Positions 1 through 5,429 of a stretch of 9,342 bases of DNA are shown here, piece after piece. The DNA lies in NCBI GenBank assembly GCA_937910255.1, contig CALEOQ010000527.1:1-9342 (forward strand). The letters are read 5' to 3'. This DNA is from an uncultured Caulobacteraceae bacterium (GTDB taxonomy: Bacteria; Pseudomonadota; Alphaproteobacteria; Caulobacterales; Caulobacteraceae). A model generated the notes under the pieces. That model did not search any database, was not told the origin of the DNA, and saw nothing but the letters and a program-made list of their open reading frames with translations. Position numbers and translations under genes: made by a program. Within the stretch, counting starts at the first letter, position 1. Each line of letters opens with the position of its first letter.

Positions 1-53
1 GATAATCGGTTGGGGGTAGAATAGTAGTCGTTGGCCTAGTTATTTTTTTTTTT
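1..53. other. Sequencing read-through noise and poly-T, not genomic
   Basis: Positions 1-40 resemble nothing in the rest of the window. They lead into a T-rich tract ending at 53, directly before the flow-cell (P7) oligonucleotide. This is the reverse complement of what Illumina reads give when they run off the end of a short insert: adapter, then poly-A, then meaningless base calls. I infer it is assembly artefact and should be trimmed. Confidence 0.93.
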
Positions 54-117
54 CAAGCAGAAGACGGCATACGAGATTACGACGTGACTGGAGTTCAGAC
101 GTGTGCTCTTCCGATCT
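54..117. other. Illumina P7 / i7 index / TruSeq read-2 adapter (contamination)
   Basis: Positions 54-77 match the P7 flow-cell oligonucleotide (begins CAAGCAGAAGACGG). Positions 78-83 are a 6-nt index (TACGAC). Positions 84-117 match the TruSeq read-2 adapter (ends GTGTGCTCTTCCGATCT). The genomic insert starts at 118. The block is the inverted copy of 9159-9222 with the same index, so both ends come from one indexed library. Translating it yields the familiar adapter peptide TGVQTCALPIS, which contaminates any ORF reaching this edge. Confidence 0.98.
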
Positions 118-128
118 CCTATCTCCAA

Positions 129-329
129 CTATCCGTTGTGCCGCCACCAGACCGCGGTGACCAGGATGAGCACGGCGGCGGCCTGCAGGACGACTCTCAG
201 GCGCATCAGCTTGTTGGAGTAGGACCGCCCGAAATCGCCGCCCCGGAAGAGGGCGAAGATCCCGACGCCCAGGGCCAGGGTCACGGCCAGCAGGCTGGCA
301 GGGATCAAAAAGGCGAACAGCTGGTTCAT
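129..329 (-). CDS. HIG1-domain / twin transmembrane small membrane protein
   Basis: A complete 66-residue protein with two hydrophobic segments, about residues 5-27 and 47-61. Between them is a basic loop containing the motif SNKLMRLRVVLQ (about 38-49). That loop plus two helices is the signature of the HIG1 (hypoxia-induced gene 1) family, whose bacterial members are called twin transmembrane proteins; mitochondrial relatives assist respiratory supercomplexes and cytochrome oxidase. An inner-membrane location with a respiratory accessory role is inferred. The ATG is at 329-327 with no strong ribosome-binding site; the stop lies 11 nt from the adapter, so the downstream neighbour is lost. A CATAAT-like -10 at 367-362 would give a leader of about 25 nt, and a GGGA-TT-TCCC dyad (370-379) sits just upstream of it. 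Confidence 0.82.
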   Translation of the reverse strand: MNQLFAFLIPASLLAVTLALGVGIFALFRGGDFGRSYSNKLMRLRVVLQAAAVLILVTAVWWRHNG

Positions 330-369
330 GATCTCGGGCTCGGAGCGCTTTGCGGAGCCCTATTATGTA

Positions 370-379
370 GGGATTTCCC
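370..379. promoter_or_regulatory. GGGA-TT-TCCC dyad by the HIG1 promoter
   Basis: A perfect 10-bp dyad (arms 370-373 and 376-379) lies about 41 bp upstream of the HIG1 start. On the minus strand it falls immediately upstream of a CATAAT box at 367-362, the position of a spacer operator. No clear -35 is seen, so promoter and operator roles are inference. Confidence 0.3.
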
Positions 380-396
380 GGGCCGTGCGCGAATCT

Positions 397-419
397 GATT
401 GCGCGTCGCAATCGCGCAA
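397..419. promoter_or_regulatory. Overlapping inverted repeats, candidate regulator operator
   Basis: Two perfect, mutually exclusive 7-bp dyads overlap. GATTGCG (397-403) pairs with CGCAATC (407-413), and TTGCGCG (399-405) pairs with CGCGCAA (413-419). A further GCGCGA (387-392) can pair with TCGCGC (412-417). The block sits between the HIG1 and TetR genes, where TetR proteins often bind. No T-tract follows, so a terminator is less likely. Operator function is inferred from position and symmetry only. Confidence 0.4.
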
Positions 420-673
420 CTGGTTGATCCTATTCAACGAGTCCGGTTCAATCGCGGGCGTCGGCCTGCCTCGGCGGGCGGTACTATGAATAAACCCTTG
501 TAGAGCTTGAAAAAGTGCTGCGACGGTCGGTCGCGCCGCACCCCTGCCTCATTTCAGGTATGGCGTGTGCGAACTTTGTTATAACGCGGGTAATTGAACG
601 CGCTCGTTGAACGCTTCGACTTGTGGAGCAGCTCGACGCAGCGCTAAGAGAATCCCATATCAGCGTTCAGTCA

Positions 674-696
674 CCTCGCCTGTTTGTGTGGCGAGG
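674..696 (+). promoter_or_regulatory. Stem-loop in the leader of the first TetR gene
   Basis: CCTCGCC (674-680) and GGCGAGG (690-696) form a perfect 7-bp stem with a 9-nt T/G-rich loop, ending 52 nt before the TetR ATG. No U-run follows. It could be a leader structure or a protein-binding site, if transcription starts upstream of it. Confidence 0.35.
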
Positions 697-748
697 AGCT
701 GCGCGAGCGCCGTCGGTCCCCCCGCCACGGTCATCGGAGTATCGAACC

Positions 749-1399
749 ATGAAGCACGTCGCCGCCGTGGAAGGTCAGAGCGAAACCCGCGTCCGGATGC
801 CCACGCGCCGGGCCCTGGCCAAACAGCAGACGCGGGCCAAGGTGCTCGCCGCCGCCCGGGAGCTGTTCAGCACCGAAGGCTATGAGGGCGCGACGATCCG
901 CGACATCGCCGCCGCCGCCGGCATGTCCACCGGCGCCGTCTTCGCCAACTTCGCCGACAAGTCCGAGCTCTTCCGCGAGATCATGACCACGGACCTGGCT
1001 GCGGTGGTCGAGGCCATGACCGAAGCCGCCAGCCGCGGCCGCACGGTGGACGACGCCCTGCTCAAGATTTTCAGCGCCGGCTATGGCTTCTACAAGTCGC
1101 AAATGCCCCTGGCCCGCGCCGCGCTTGGCCTGTCGTGGTCCTGGCAGGATGGCCAGGCCCTGCGGGCCCTGGCTTCGATTCAGGAGATCATCGACCTCTT
1201 CGGCGAGCAACTCGCCCTCGGTGTCGAACGCGGCGAGCTGTCGCAGGAATGCGAGATCAAGCTCCGCAGCCAGATGCTGTTCGACAACTACCTGGCCAAC
1301 TATCCGCAGGCGATCTTCGGCGGCTGGAGCCTCGAGGCGCTGCAGGCGCGTTCGCGCGATCAGATCCGGGTCATCCTGGCCGGCGCCCGCCGGGGCTGA
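749..1399 (+). CDS. TetR/AcrR-family transcriptional regulator (first of pair)
   Basis: A 216-residue one-component repressor-type protein. The N-terminal DNA-binding domain spans about residues 28-76: helix 1 around VLAAARELF, then TIRDIAAAAG and the recognition helix MSTGAVFANF, followed by the family hallmark DKSEL. The rest is an alpha-helical ligand and dimer domain with no recognised effector. ATG 749 is chosen because GGAG (736-739) lies 9 nt upstream; the open frame extends back to 623, but that extension lacks both a good ribosome-binding site and family similarity. The gene is followed after 107 bp by a second TetR gene in the same direction. The two proteins resemble each other in the HTH and, without gaps, over the last 55 or so residues (ERG, Y, NY, A, QI matches), so they are probably paralogues. 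Targets are unknown; autoregulation through the upstream dyads is plausible. Confidence 0.92.
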   Translation: MKHVAAVEGQSETRVRMPTRRALAKQQTRAKVLAAARELFSTEGYEGATIRDIAAAAGMSTGAVFANFADKSELFREIMTTDLAAVVEAMTEAASRGRTVDDALLKIFSAGYGFYKSQMPLARAALGLSWSWQDGQALRALASIQEIIDLFGEQLALGVERGELSQECEIKLRSQMLFDNYLANYPQAIFGGWSLEALQARSRDQIRVILAGARRG

Positions 1400-1411
1400 T
1401 CGCCTCCGCAC

Positions 1412-1422
1412 AACTTAAAGTT
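1412..1422. promoter_or_regulatory. AACTT-A-AAGTT dyad between the TetR genes
   Basis: A perfect 11-bp AT-rich dyad lies 12 bp after the first TetR stop codon, in otherwise GC-rich DNA. It is followed by TTGCCG (1425-1430), a possible -35 box, so it could be an operator for the second TetR gene. No matching -10 at ideal spacing is clear. Confidence 0.3.
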
Positions 1423-1441
1423 CCTTGCCGGATAAGCCTTC

Positions 1442-1481
1442 GGCGCGTCTGCTAGAGGCGGGCTCTAGTTCAGGACGCGCC
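1442..1481. promoter_or_regulatory. Nested inverted repeat upstream of the second TetR gene
   Basis: The outer arms GGCGCGTC (1442-1449) and GACGCGCC (1474-1481) are perfect 8-bp complements. The inner arms CTAGAG (1452-1457) and CTCTAG (1463-1468) are perfect 6-bp complements around a 5-nt centre. Together they could form a two-storey hairpin with an internal loop. The element ends 25 bp before the TTG start and lacks a following T-run. Operator for one or both TetR proteins is my first reading; a Rho-independent-like stop or a leader structure is the alternative. Confidence 0.45.
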
Positions 1482-1506
1482 GATAGAGCGCGCTTGGGGG
1501 GAAAAT

Positions 1507-2115
1507 TTGAATCTGCGTCAGACTCAGAAAGAGGCGACGCGGCGTCGTGTGCTAGACGCCGCCCGGGACCTTTTCGAAACCGTCGGTTACGAAGAGACGA
1601 CCGTCCGCGAGATCGCCAGCCAGGCGGGCGTGGCGGTCGGCAGCGTCTTCACCTGCTTCTCGTCCAAGGCCGAGGTGCTGAGCCAGGTGATGCAGGAGCG
1701 GCTGGACGACCTCTATGGGGAGCTGGACCGGGTGACGCCGCATCTGCGCGGCTCGACGGCCGACCGGCTCTCGTCGATCTTCGCCCTCCACTTCGCCTTC
1801 GAGACCCGGCGGACCCAGCTGTTCCTGGCCCATATCGCGGCGGCCTATAGCTGGCGGCCGGGGGGCTCCAGCGTCCCCTATGGCCGCAATCCCCGCCTCC
1901 GCGGCACGATCCGCGACTGTGTCGTCGAGGGGCAGGAACGGGGCGATGTCGATCCCGCCCTCGATCCTGACATGATCGTCGACACGCTGATGGCCGCCTA
2001 TGCCTGGAACTATCGGCTGGCGGCCTGGGAGAACGCCGGCCCGGAGCGGATGAGCGCCAATATGGAGCAGCAGATCGCCCTGGTGGCCCGCGGCTTCTCG
2101 CCGGTCCCCAACTAG
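1507..2115 (+). CDS. TetR/AcrR-family transcriptional regulator (second of pair)
   Basis: A 202-residue TetR-type regulator. The DNA-binding domain covers about residues 12-60: VLDAARDLFETVGYEETTVREIA, then the recognition-helix region GVAVGSVFTCF and SKAEVL. A cysteine (residue 50) stands just before the conserved F of the usual Y-x-H/N-F motif. The C-terminal domain is helical with no assigned ligand. The start is TTG at 1507, supported by a G-rich Shine-Dalgarno-like run (GGGGGGA, 1496-1502) 4 nt upstream; no ATG or GTG fits better. It is a likely paralogue of the preceding regulator and may be co-transcribed with it or expressed from its own promoter across the nested dyad. Its stop TAG lies in CTAG 2112-2115, which also supplies the stop of the convergent acyl-CoA dehydrogenase gene. 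Control of that neighbour is possible but unproven. Confidence 0.9.
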   Translation: MNLRQTQKEATRRRVLDAARDLFETVGYEETTVREIASQAGVAVGSVFTCFSSKAEVLSQVMQERLDDLYGELDRVTPHLRGSTADRLSSIFALHFAFETRRTQLFLAHIAAAYSWRPGGSSVPYGRNPRLRGTIRDCVVEGQERGDVDPALDPDMIVDTLMAAYAWNYRLAAWENAGPERMSANMEQQIALVARGFSPVPN

Positions 2116-3773
2116 TTGCCGCCATCCAGCAGGCGCCGGGCGATGACCTGGGCCTGGATCTCGCCGGCGCCTTCGAAGATGTTGAGGATGCGGGCGTCGG
2201 CCAGCAGACGGCTGACCGGCTGTTCGACGGCGAAACCGGTTCCGCCGTGGATCTGCAGGGCGTTGTCGGCGCAGGCCCAGGCGATGCGCGCGGCGATCAG
2301 CTTGGCCATGCCCGCCTCCAGGTCGCAGCGGCGCCCGGCGTCCTTGGTTCGGGCCGAGAACCAGGCCAGCCGCCGGGCGCCGAGGATTTCTGCGGCCATC
2401 ATGGCCAGCTTGTCGGCCACCCGGGGGAAGGCGGCCAGGGGCTGGCCGAACTGCCGGCGGGCCAGGGCGTAGTCCAGGGCCAGGTCCAGGGCGTTCTGCG
2501 CTACGCCGATGGCCCGGGCCGCGGTCTGGATGCGGGCTGATTCGAAGGTCGCCATGAGCTGCACGAAGCCCTGCCCCTCAAGGCCGCCCAGCAGGGCGTC
2601 CTCCGGCACGGCGAAGTCGTCGAAGGCGATCTCGTATTCCTTCATGCCGCGATAGCCGATCACCGCGATCTCGCCGCCGTCCATGCCCGGCGCCGGGAAG
2701 GGGTCGCCGTCGTCGCCCCGCGGCTTCTCGGCCAGCAGCATGGAGAGCCCCCGGTGGTCACGGCTGTCGGGATCGGTGCGCACCAGCAGGGTCATCAGGT
2801 CGGCCCGGGCGGCGTGGGTGATCCAGGTCTTGGCGCCGGTGACCCGCCAGGCCCCGTCCTGGCGCACCGCCCGGGTGCGCAGGGCGGCGAGGTCAGACCC
2901 CGCCTCCGGTTCGGTGAAGACCGCGGTGGGCAGCATGGCGCCCGAGGCGATGGCCGGCAGCAGGCGCGCCTTCTGGTCGGGCGTGCCGTGGGCCAGGATC
3001 AGCTCGGCGGCGATCTCCGAGCGGGTGCCCAGGGAGCCGACGCCGATATAGCCCCGGGACAGGGCCTCGGAGACCACGCACATGGCCACCTTGCCCAGGC
3101 CCGCGCCGCCGTGATCCTCCGGCAGGGTGAGGCCAAAGACCCCCAGATCGGCCAGCTCGTCGATGAGGGCCAGGGGGATCAGCCGGTCGGCCAGGTGCCA
3201 GCTATGGGCGAAGGGGGCGATCTTGGCGGCGGCGAGGGCGGTGAACTGCGCGAAGATCGCCTGGTGGGTGTCGTCCAGGCCGCTCGCCTCCAGGGAGGGC
3301 CGTCCCCGGGCCTGCGCCAGCAGTTCGACGATGCGGTGGCGCGCCGGCGGCGTGGCGTCGGCCGCGAGGTCTGCGATGACGGGGAAGAGCCTGGCCGGAT
3401 CGAAGCCCAGATCGACCGGCCGCGCCATCTCCCCCTGGCTCATGGGCAGGCCGCCGGCCAGCTGGCTGAGATATTCGTGCGCCAGTAACAGGGCCGGCCG
3501 GGCGCTCGCCTCGTCCCAGGCTCCAGCGCGCTCCAGGTCGGCCGCCCAGTCGGCGGTCTGGCGCAGGGTTTCGGCATAGGCCGCCGCCCAGGCCAGGCCG
3601 TGGGCGGCGCGCTGTTCGGCGTCCAGGATCTGGCGGTTCAGCCGGCCCTCCGGCGCGATCCGGGCGGCCAGGCTCACGCGGGCCTCCGCCACGCAGGCCT
3701 CGGCGACCTCGGCGGCGGTCAGCAGGCGGGCGGGAGCGTCGGCGAAAGGGGCGAGGGAAGGATCGGAGGTCAT
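2112..3773 (-). CDS. mcd: (2S)-methylsuccinyl-CoA dehydrogenase-like acyl-CoA dehydrogenase
   Basis: A 553-residue FAD enzyme of the acyl-CoA dehydrogenase fold. It is much longer than the roughly 380-residue norm because of an N-terminal helical extension of about 155 residues, a hallmark of methylsuccinyl-CoA dehydrogenase, which oxidises (2S)-methylsuccinyl-CoA to mesaconyl-CoA in the ethylmalonyl-CoA pathway of acetyl-CoA assimilation. Visible motifs: TEPEAGSD (about 287-294), GYRGMKEYEIAFDDF (373-387), ESARIQTAARAIGVAQ (411-426), QIHGG (507-511), and RILNIFEGAGEIQAQ near the end, whose Glu534 is at the catalytic-base position. ATG 3773 has no clear Shine-Dalgarno, but a TATAGT box ends only 6 nt upstream with GTGACC 16 bp before it, suggesting a leaderless or near-leaderless transcript. 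Other pathway genes (ccr, ecm, mcl) are not in the window. The alternative is another long acyl-CoA dehydrogenase of unknown substrate. Confidence 0.83.
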   Translation of the reverse strand: MTSDPSLAPFADAPARLLTAAEVAEACVAEARVSLAARIAPEGRLNRQILDAEQRAAHGLAWAAAYAETLRQTADWAADLERAGAWDEASARPALLLAHEYLSQLAGGLPMSQGEMARPVDLGFDPARLFPVIADLAADATPPARHRIVELLAQARGRPSLEASGLDDTHQAIFAQFTALAAAKIAPFAHSWHLADRLIPLALIDELADLGVFGLTLPEDHGGAGLGKVAMCVVSEALSRGYIGVGSLGTRSEIAAELILAHGTPDQKARLLPAIASGAMLPTAVFTEPEAGSDLAALRTRAVRQDGAWRVTGAKTWITHAARADLMTLLVRTDPDSRDHRGLSMLLAEKPRGDDGDPFPAPGMDGGEIAVIGYRGMKEYEIAFDDFAVPEDALLGGLEGQGFVQLMATFESARIQTAARAIGVAQNALDLALDYALARRQFGQPLAAFPRVADKLAMMAAEILGARRLAWFSARTKDAGRRCDLEAGMAKLIAARIAWACADNALQIHGGTGFAVEQPVSRLLADARILNIFEGAGEIQAQVIARRLLDGGN

Positions 3774-3848
3774 GGGGTCACTATAGGCCCAGCTTGCCGC
3801 CGGTCACGCCTGACGCCTATACGATGTAAGCCAAACCCGGGAGCCGCC
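3774..3848. promoter_or_regulatory. Overlapping divergent promoters of mcd and GST gene
   Basis: For mcd (minus strand): -35 GTGACC (3807-3802), 16-bp spacer, -10 TATAGT (3785-3780), predicting a transcription start close to the ATG. For the GST gene (plus strand): -35 TTGCCG (3794-3799), 18-bp spacer, -10 TATACG (3818-3823). The two promoters overlap, so one bound protein could affect both genes. GGTCAC occurs twice, at 3776-3781 (overlapping the mcd -10) and 3802-3807 (the mcd -35), 26 bp apart, and TCACGCC/TGACGCC are tandem at 3804-3817. Promoter calls are by eye from consensus. Confidence 0.5.
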
Positions 3849-4475
3849 ATGATCGTCGTTCATCACCTCAACGAGTCGCGCTCGCAGCGCATCCTCTGGC
3901 TGCTGGAGGAACTGGGGGTCGACTACGAGATCAAGGCCTATGAGCGCGACGCCAAGACCAGGCTCGCCCCGGACGACCTGCGTGCCGTCCATCCGCTCGG
4001 CAAGTCGCCGGTGATCACCGACGGGCAGGCTACGGTGCATGAGTCCGGCGCCATCATCGACTACATCATCCGCCAACACGGGGCGGGCAAGCTGCAGCCG
4101 GCCGTCGGCGACCCCGACTACGAAGCCTATCTGCAATGGCTGCACTATGCCGAGGGCTCGGCCATGCTGCCCTTGATGCTGCAGATGTATGTGATGCGCC
4201 TGGGCGAGGCCGGCGCACCGCTGCATCCGCGCATCGAGAGCGAGGTGGACAACCATCTGTCCTATCTCGACCAGGCCCTGGCCGGCCGCGACTATCTGAT
4301 GGGCCAGGCGCTCACGGGCGCGGACATCCAGATGAGTTTCGTGGGCGAGGTGGCCCGGGCCTTCGGCAAGCTGCCGAACTATCCCAACGCCGAGGCCTGG
4401 CTCAACCGCCTGCACGACCGCCCGGCTTACAAGGCGGCTATCGCGCGGGGCGGACCCTACGCCCTGGGCCGCTAG
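3849..4475 (+). CDS. Glutathione S-transferase family protein (GTT1-like)
   Basis: A 208-residue cytosolic GST. The N-terminal thioredoxin-fold domain (about 1-78) opens with MIVVHHLNESRSQRILWLLEEL, where Ser10/Ser12 lie at the usual glutathione-activating position. It contains the cis-proline motif KSPVI (52-56) and the glutathione gamma-glutamyl contact HES (Glu65-Ser66). The C-terminal all-helical domain (about 88-205) contains the N-capping-type segment LTGADIQMSF. This pattern resembles the yeast GTT1-like class. Expected role: conjugation of glutathione to electrophiles, or peroxide reduction; the substrate is unknown. ATG 3849 is preceded by GGGAG (3839-3843) with 5-nt spacing. The open frame runs back to 3600, but that part overlaps the start of mcd on the other strand and has no family similarity. 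It is divergent from mcd and ends 3 nt from the convergent hydrolase gene. Confidence 0.9.
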   Translation: MIVVHHLNESRSQRILWLLEELGVDYEIKAYERDAKTRLAPDDLRAVHPLGKSPVITDGQATVHESGAIIDYIIRQHGAGKLQPAVGDPDYEAYLQWLHYAEGSAMLPLMLQMYVMRLGEAGAPLHPRIESEVDNHLSYLDQALAGRDYLMGQALTGADIQMSFVGEVARAFGKLPNYPNAEAWLNRLHDRPAYKAAIARGGPYALGR

Positions 4476-4478
4476 GCT

Positions 4479-5276
4479 CTAGAATCGGTCCCCAAAGGGG
4501 TCATCGAGCAGCCCGTCGAGGAAGTCGAACACGGCGGCCTTGGTGAGCGCGTGGGGGATGGCCGAGAAGTGGTCGCAGCCGACGACCGTGATGCCCCGCC
4601 CCTCCGGAAAGGCCCGGGCCAGGCCGTCGGGATCGCCGGCGCCCTCGTCCCGCTGGCCGGCGATCACCAGCACCGGGACCGGCAGGCGGCCCATGGCCTC
4701 GATATCCAGCGGCGGATTCTCGGCGCGGACGAAGGCGGCCAGGGCGCGGCGGTCCTCCCCCTGCTCGTCGGCGAAGTGGCGGAAGCTGCGCAGCATCGGA
4801 TGGCTGATCGTCTCCGGGTCATCCGCCAGCATGGCCTGGGCCATGGCGTCCGCCGGCGCGCCAGGCGCGCGGGGCTCCAGCAGGCGCTCGCCCACCCCGC
4901 CCAGGATCAGATTGCCGATGCGGTCGGGCGCCGCCAGGGCGGCGGCGAGCGCCGTGCGCGCGCCCATGGAATAGCCGAACAGATCGACCTGGCCGAGCTC
5001 CAGATGGTCGAGCAGGGCGATGATGTCGCCCGCCAGGGCCTCACGCTCATAGGCCTGAGGCTCATAGGATTTGGCGCTCTCCCCATGCCCCCGCTGGTCG
5101 AGGGCGATGCATCGCGCGCCGCGCCGCTCCAGGGCGGCGTACCAGCCGGTGCGCCGCCAGCCCTCCTTGCGATTGGAGGTGAAGCCATGGACCAGCACCA
5201 TGGTCCGCTGGGCGTCACCCTGCGGCGGGAGGTCATCGAAGGCGATCTCGACGCCGCGGCTGGAAAATACAGGCAT
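4479..5276 (-). CDS. Alpha/beta-fold hydrolase
   Basis: A 265-residue soluble alpha/beta hydrolase with no signal peptide. The oxyanion-hole motif LVHGF is at residues 28-32, DQRGHGES at 60-67, the nucleophile elbow GYSMG at 101-105 with Ser103, the probable acid Asp210 in AGQRDEG, and the catalytic His236 in GCDHF. A cap region lies between about 130 and 190. The family includes esterases, dehalogenases, C-C bond hydrolases and haloperoxidase-like enzymes; the motifs do not fix a substrate. ATG 5276 is used; a TTGACC box at 5313-5308 could be a -35, which would again place the transcript start very near the ATG, but its -10 is poor. It lies 153 bp downstream of the Rieske oxygenase gene on the same strand, so a role in the same catabolic route is possible but not shown. 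Confidence 0.88.
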   Translation of the reverse strand: MPVFSSRGVEIAFDDLPPQGDAQRTMVLVHGFTSNRKEGWRRTGWYAALERRGARCIALDQRGHGESAKSYEPQAYEREALAGDIIALLDHLELGQVDLFGYSMGARTALAAALAAPDRIGNLILGGVGERLLEPRAPGAPADAMAQAMLADDPETISHPMLRSFRHFADEQGEDRRALAAFVRAENPPLDIEAMGRLPVPVLVIAGQRDEGAGDPDGLARAFPEGRGITVVGCDHFSAIPHALTKAAVFDFLDGLLDDPFGDRF

Positions 5277-5340
5277 GGGACGCTCGACAAATGCTGATCT
5301 GAAATGAGGTCAAAGCCGCAGGGCGCGGCGGGGTTTGCAG

Positions 5341-5357
5341 GGGACGAAATGCGTCCC
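5341..5357. terminator. Hairpin between Rieske and hydrolase genes
   Basis: GGGACG (5341-5346) and CGTCCC (5352-5357) form a perfect 6-bp GC-rich stem with a 5-nt loop, 72 nt downstream of the Rieske stop on the minus strand. No T-run follows, so it is either a weak terminator, an RNA 3' end stabiliser, or an operator for the hydrolase gene. Confidence 0.3.
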
Positions 5358-5429
5358 GATCCTGGACGACCCACCATGGACGAGATCGCGGGCCAGGCAA
5401 AGCGCAGGCGGCGTCAGAGCCTGAGCAGG

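Larger units (their letters stand above)
330..748. other. 420-bp divergent intergenic region with several dyads, no gene seen
   Basis: This stretch separates the minus-strand HIG1 gene from the plus-strand TetR gene. It is less GC-rich than its surroundings and holds no credible coding frame; the only plus-strand open frames crossing it are extensions of or shadows to the TetR gene. It contains the 370-379 dyad, overlapping dyads at 397-419, a TATAAC box at 580-585, a direct repeat TTGAACGC at 594-601 and 607-614, and a stem-loop at 674-696. It most likely holds promoters and operators for both flanking genes; a small RNA cannot be excluded. Confidence 0.6.

Noticed and set aside
84..398. Plus-strand open frame beginning TGVQTCALPIS
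   Set aside because: Its start is adapter and the rest is antisense to the HIG1-type gene.
40..411. Minus-strand open frame of 123 residues ending in an adapter peptide
   Set aside because: The tail is translated adapter and poly-A; the body is the wrong frame of the HIG1-type gene.
547..557. 11-mer CCTCATTTCAG repeated upstream of the hydrolase gene (5309-5299, minus)
   Set aside because: Several 11-mers are expected to repeat by chance in a window this size, and the distances to the genes differ greatly.
623..748. N-terminal extension of the first TetR protein to 623
   Set aside because: There is no family similarity and no ribosome-binding site. ATG 749 has GGAG at proper spacing and gives a normal-length TetR protein.
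2754..3488. 244-residue glycine/glutamine-rich plus-strand open frame
   Set aside because: It is a shadow of mcd; its composition reflects the reverse complement of Ala/Leu-rich codons.
4490..4500. CCCC-AAA-GGGG hairpin as a terminator for the GST gene
   Set aside because: The stem is only 4 bp, has no T-tract, and codes for the last residues of the hydrolase.
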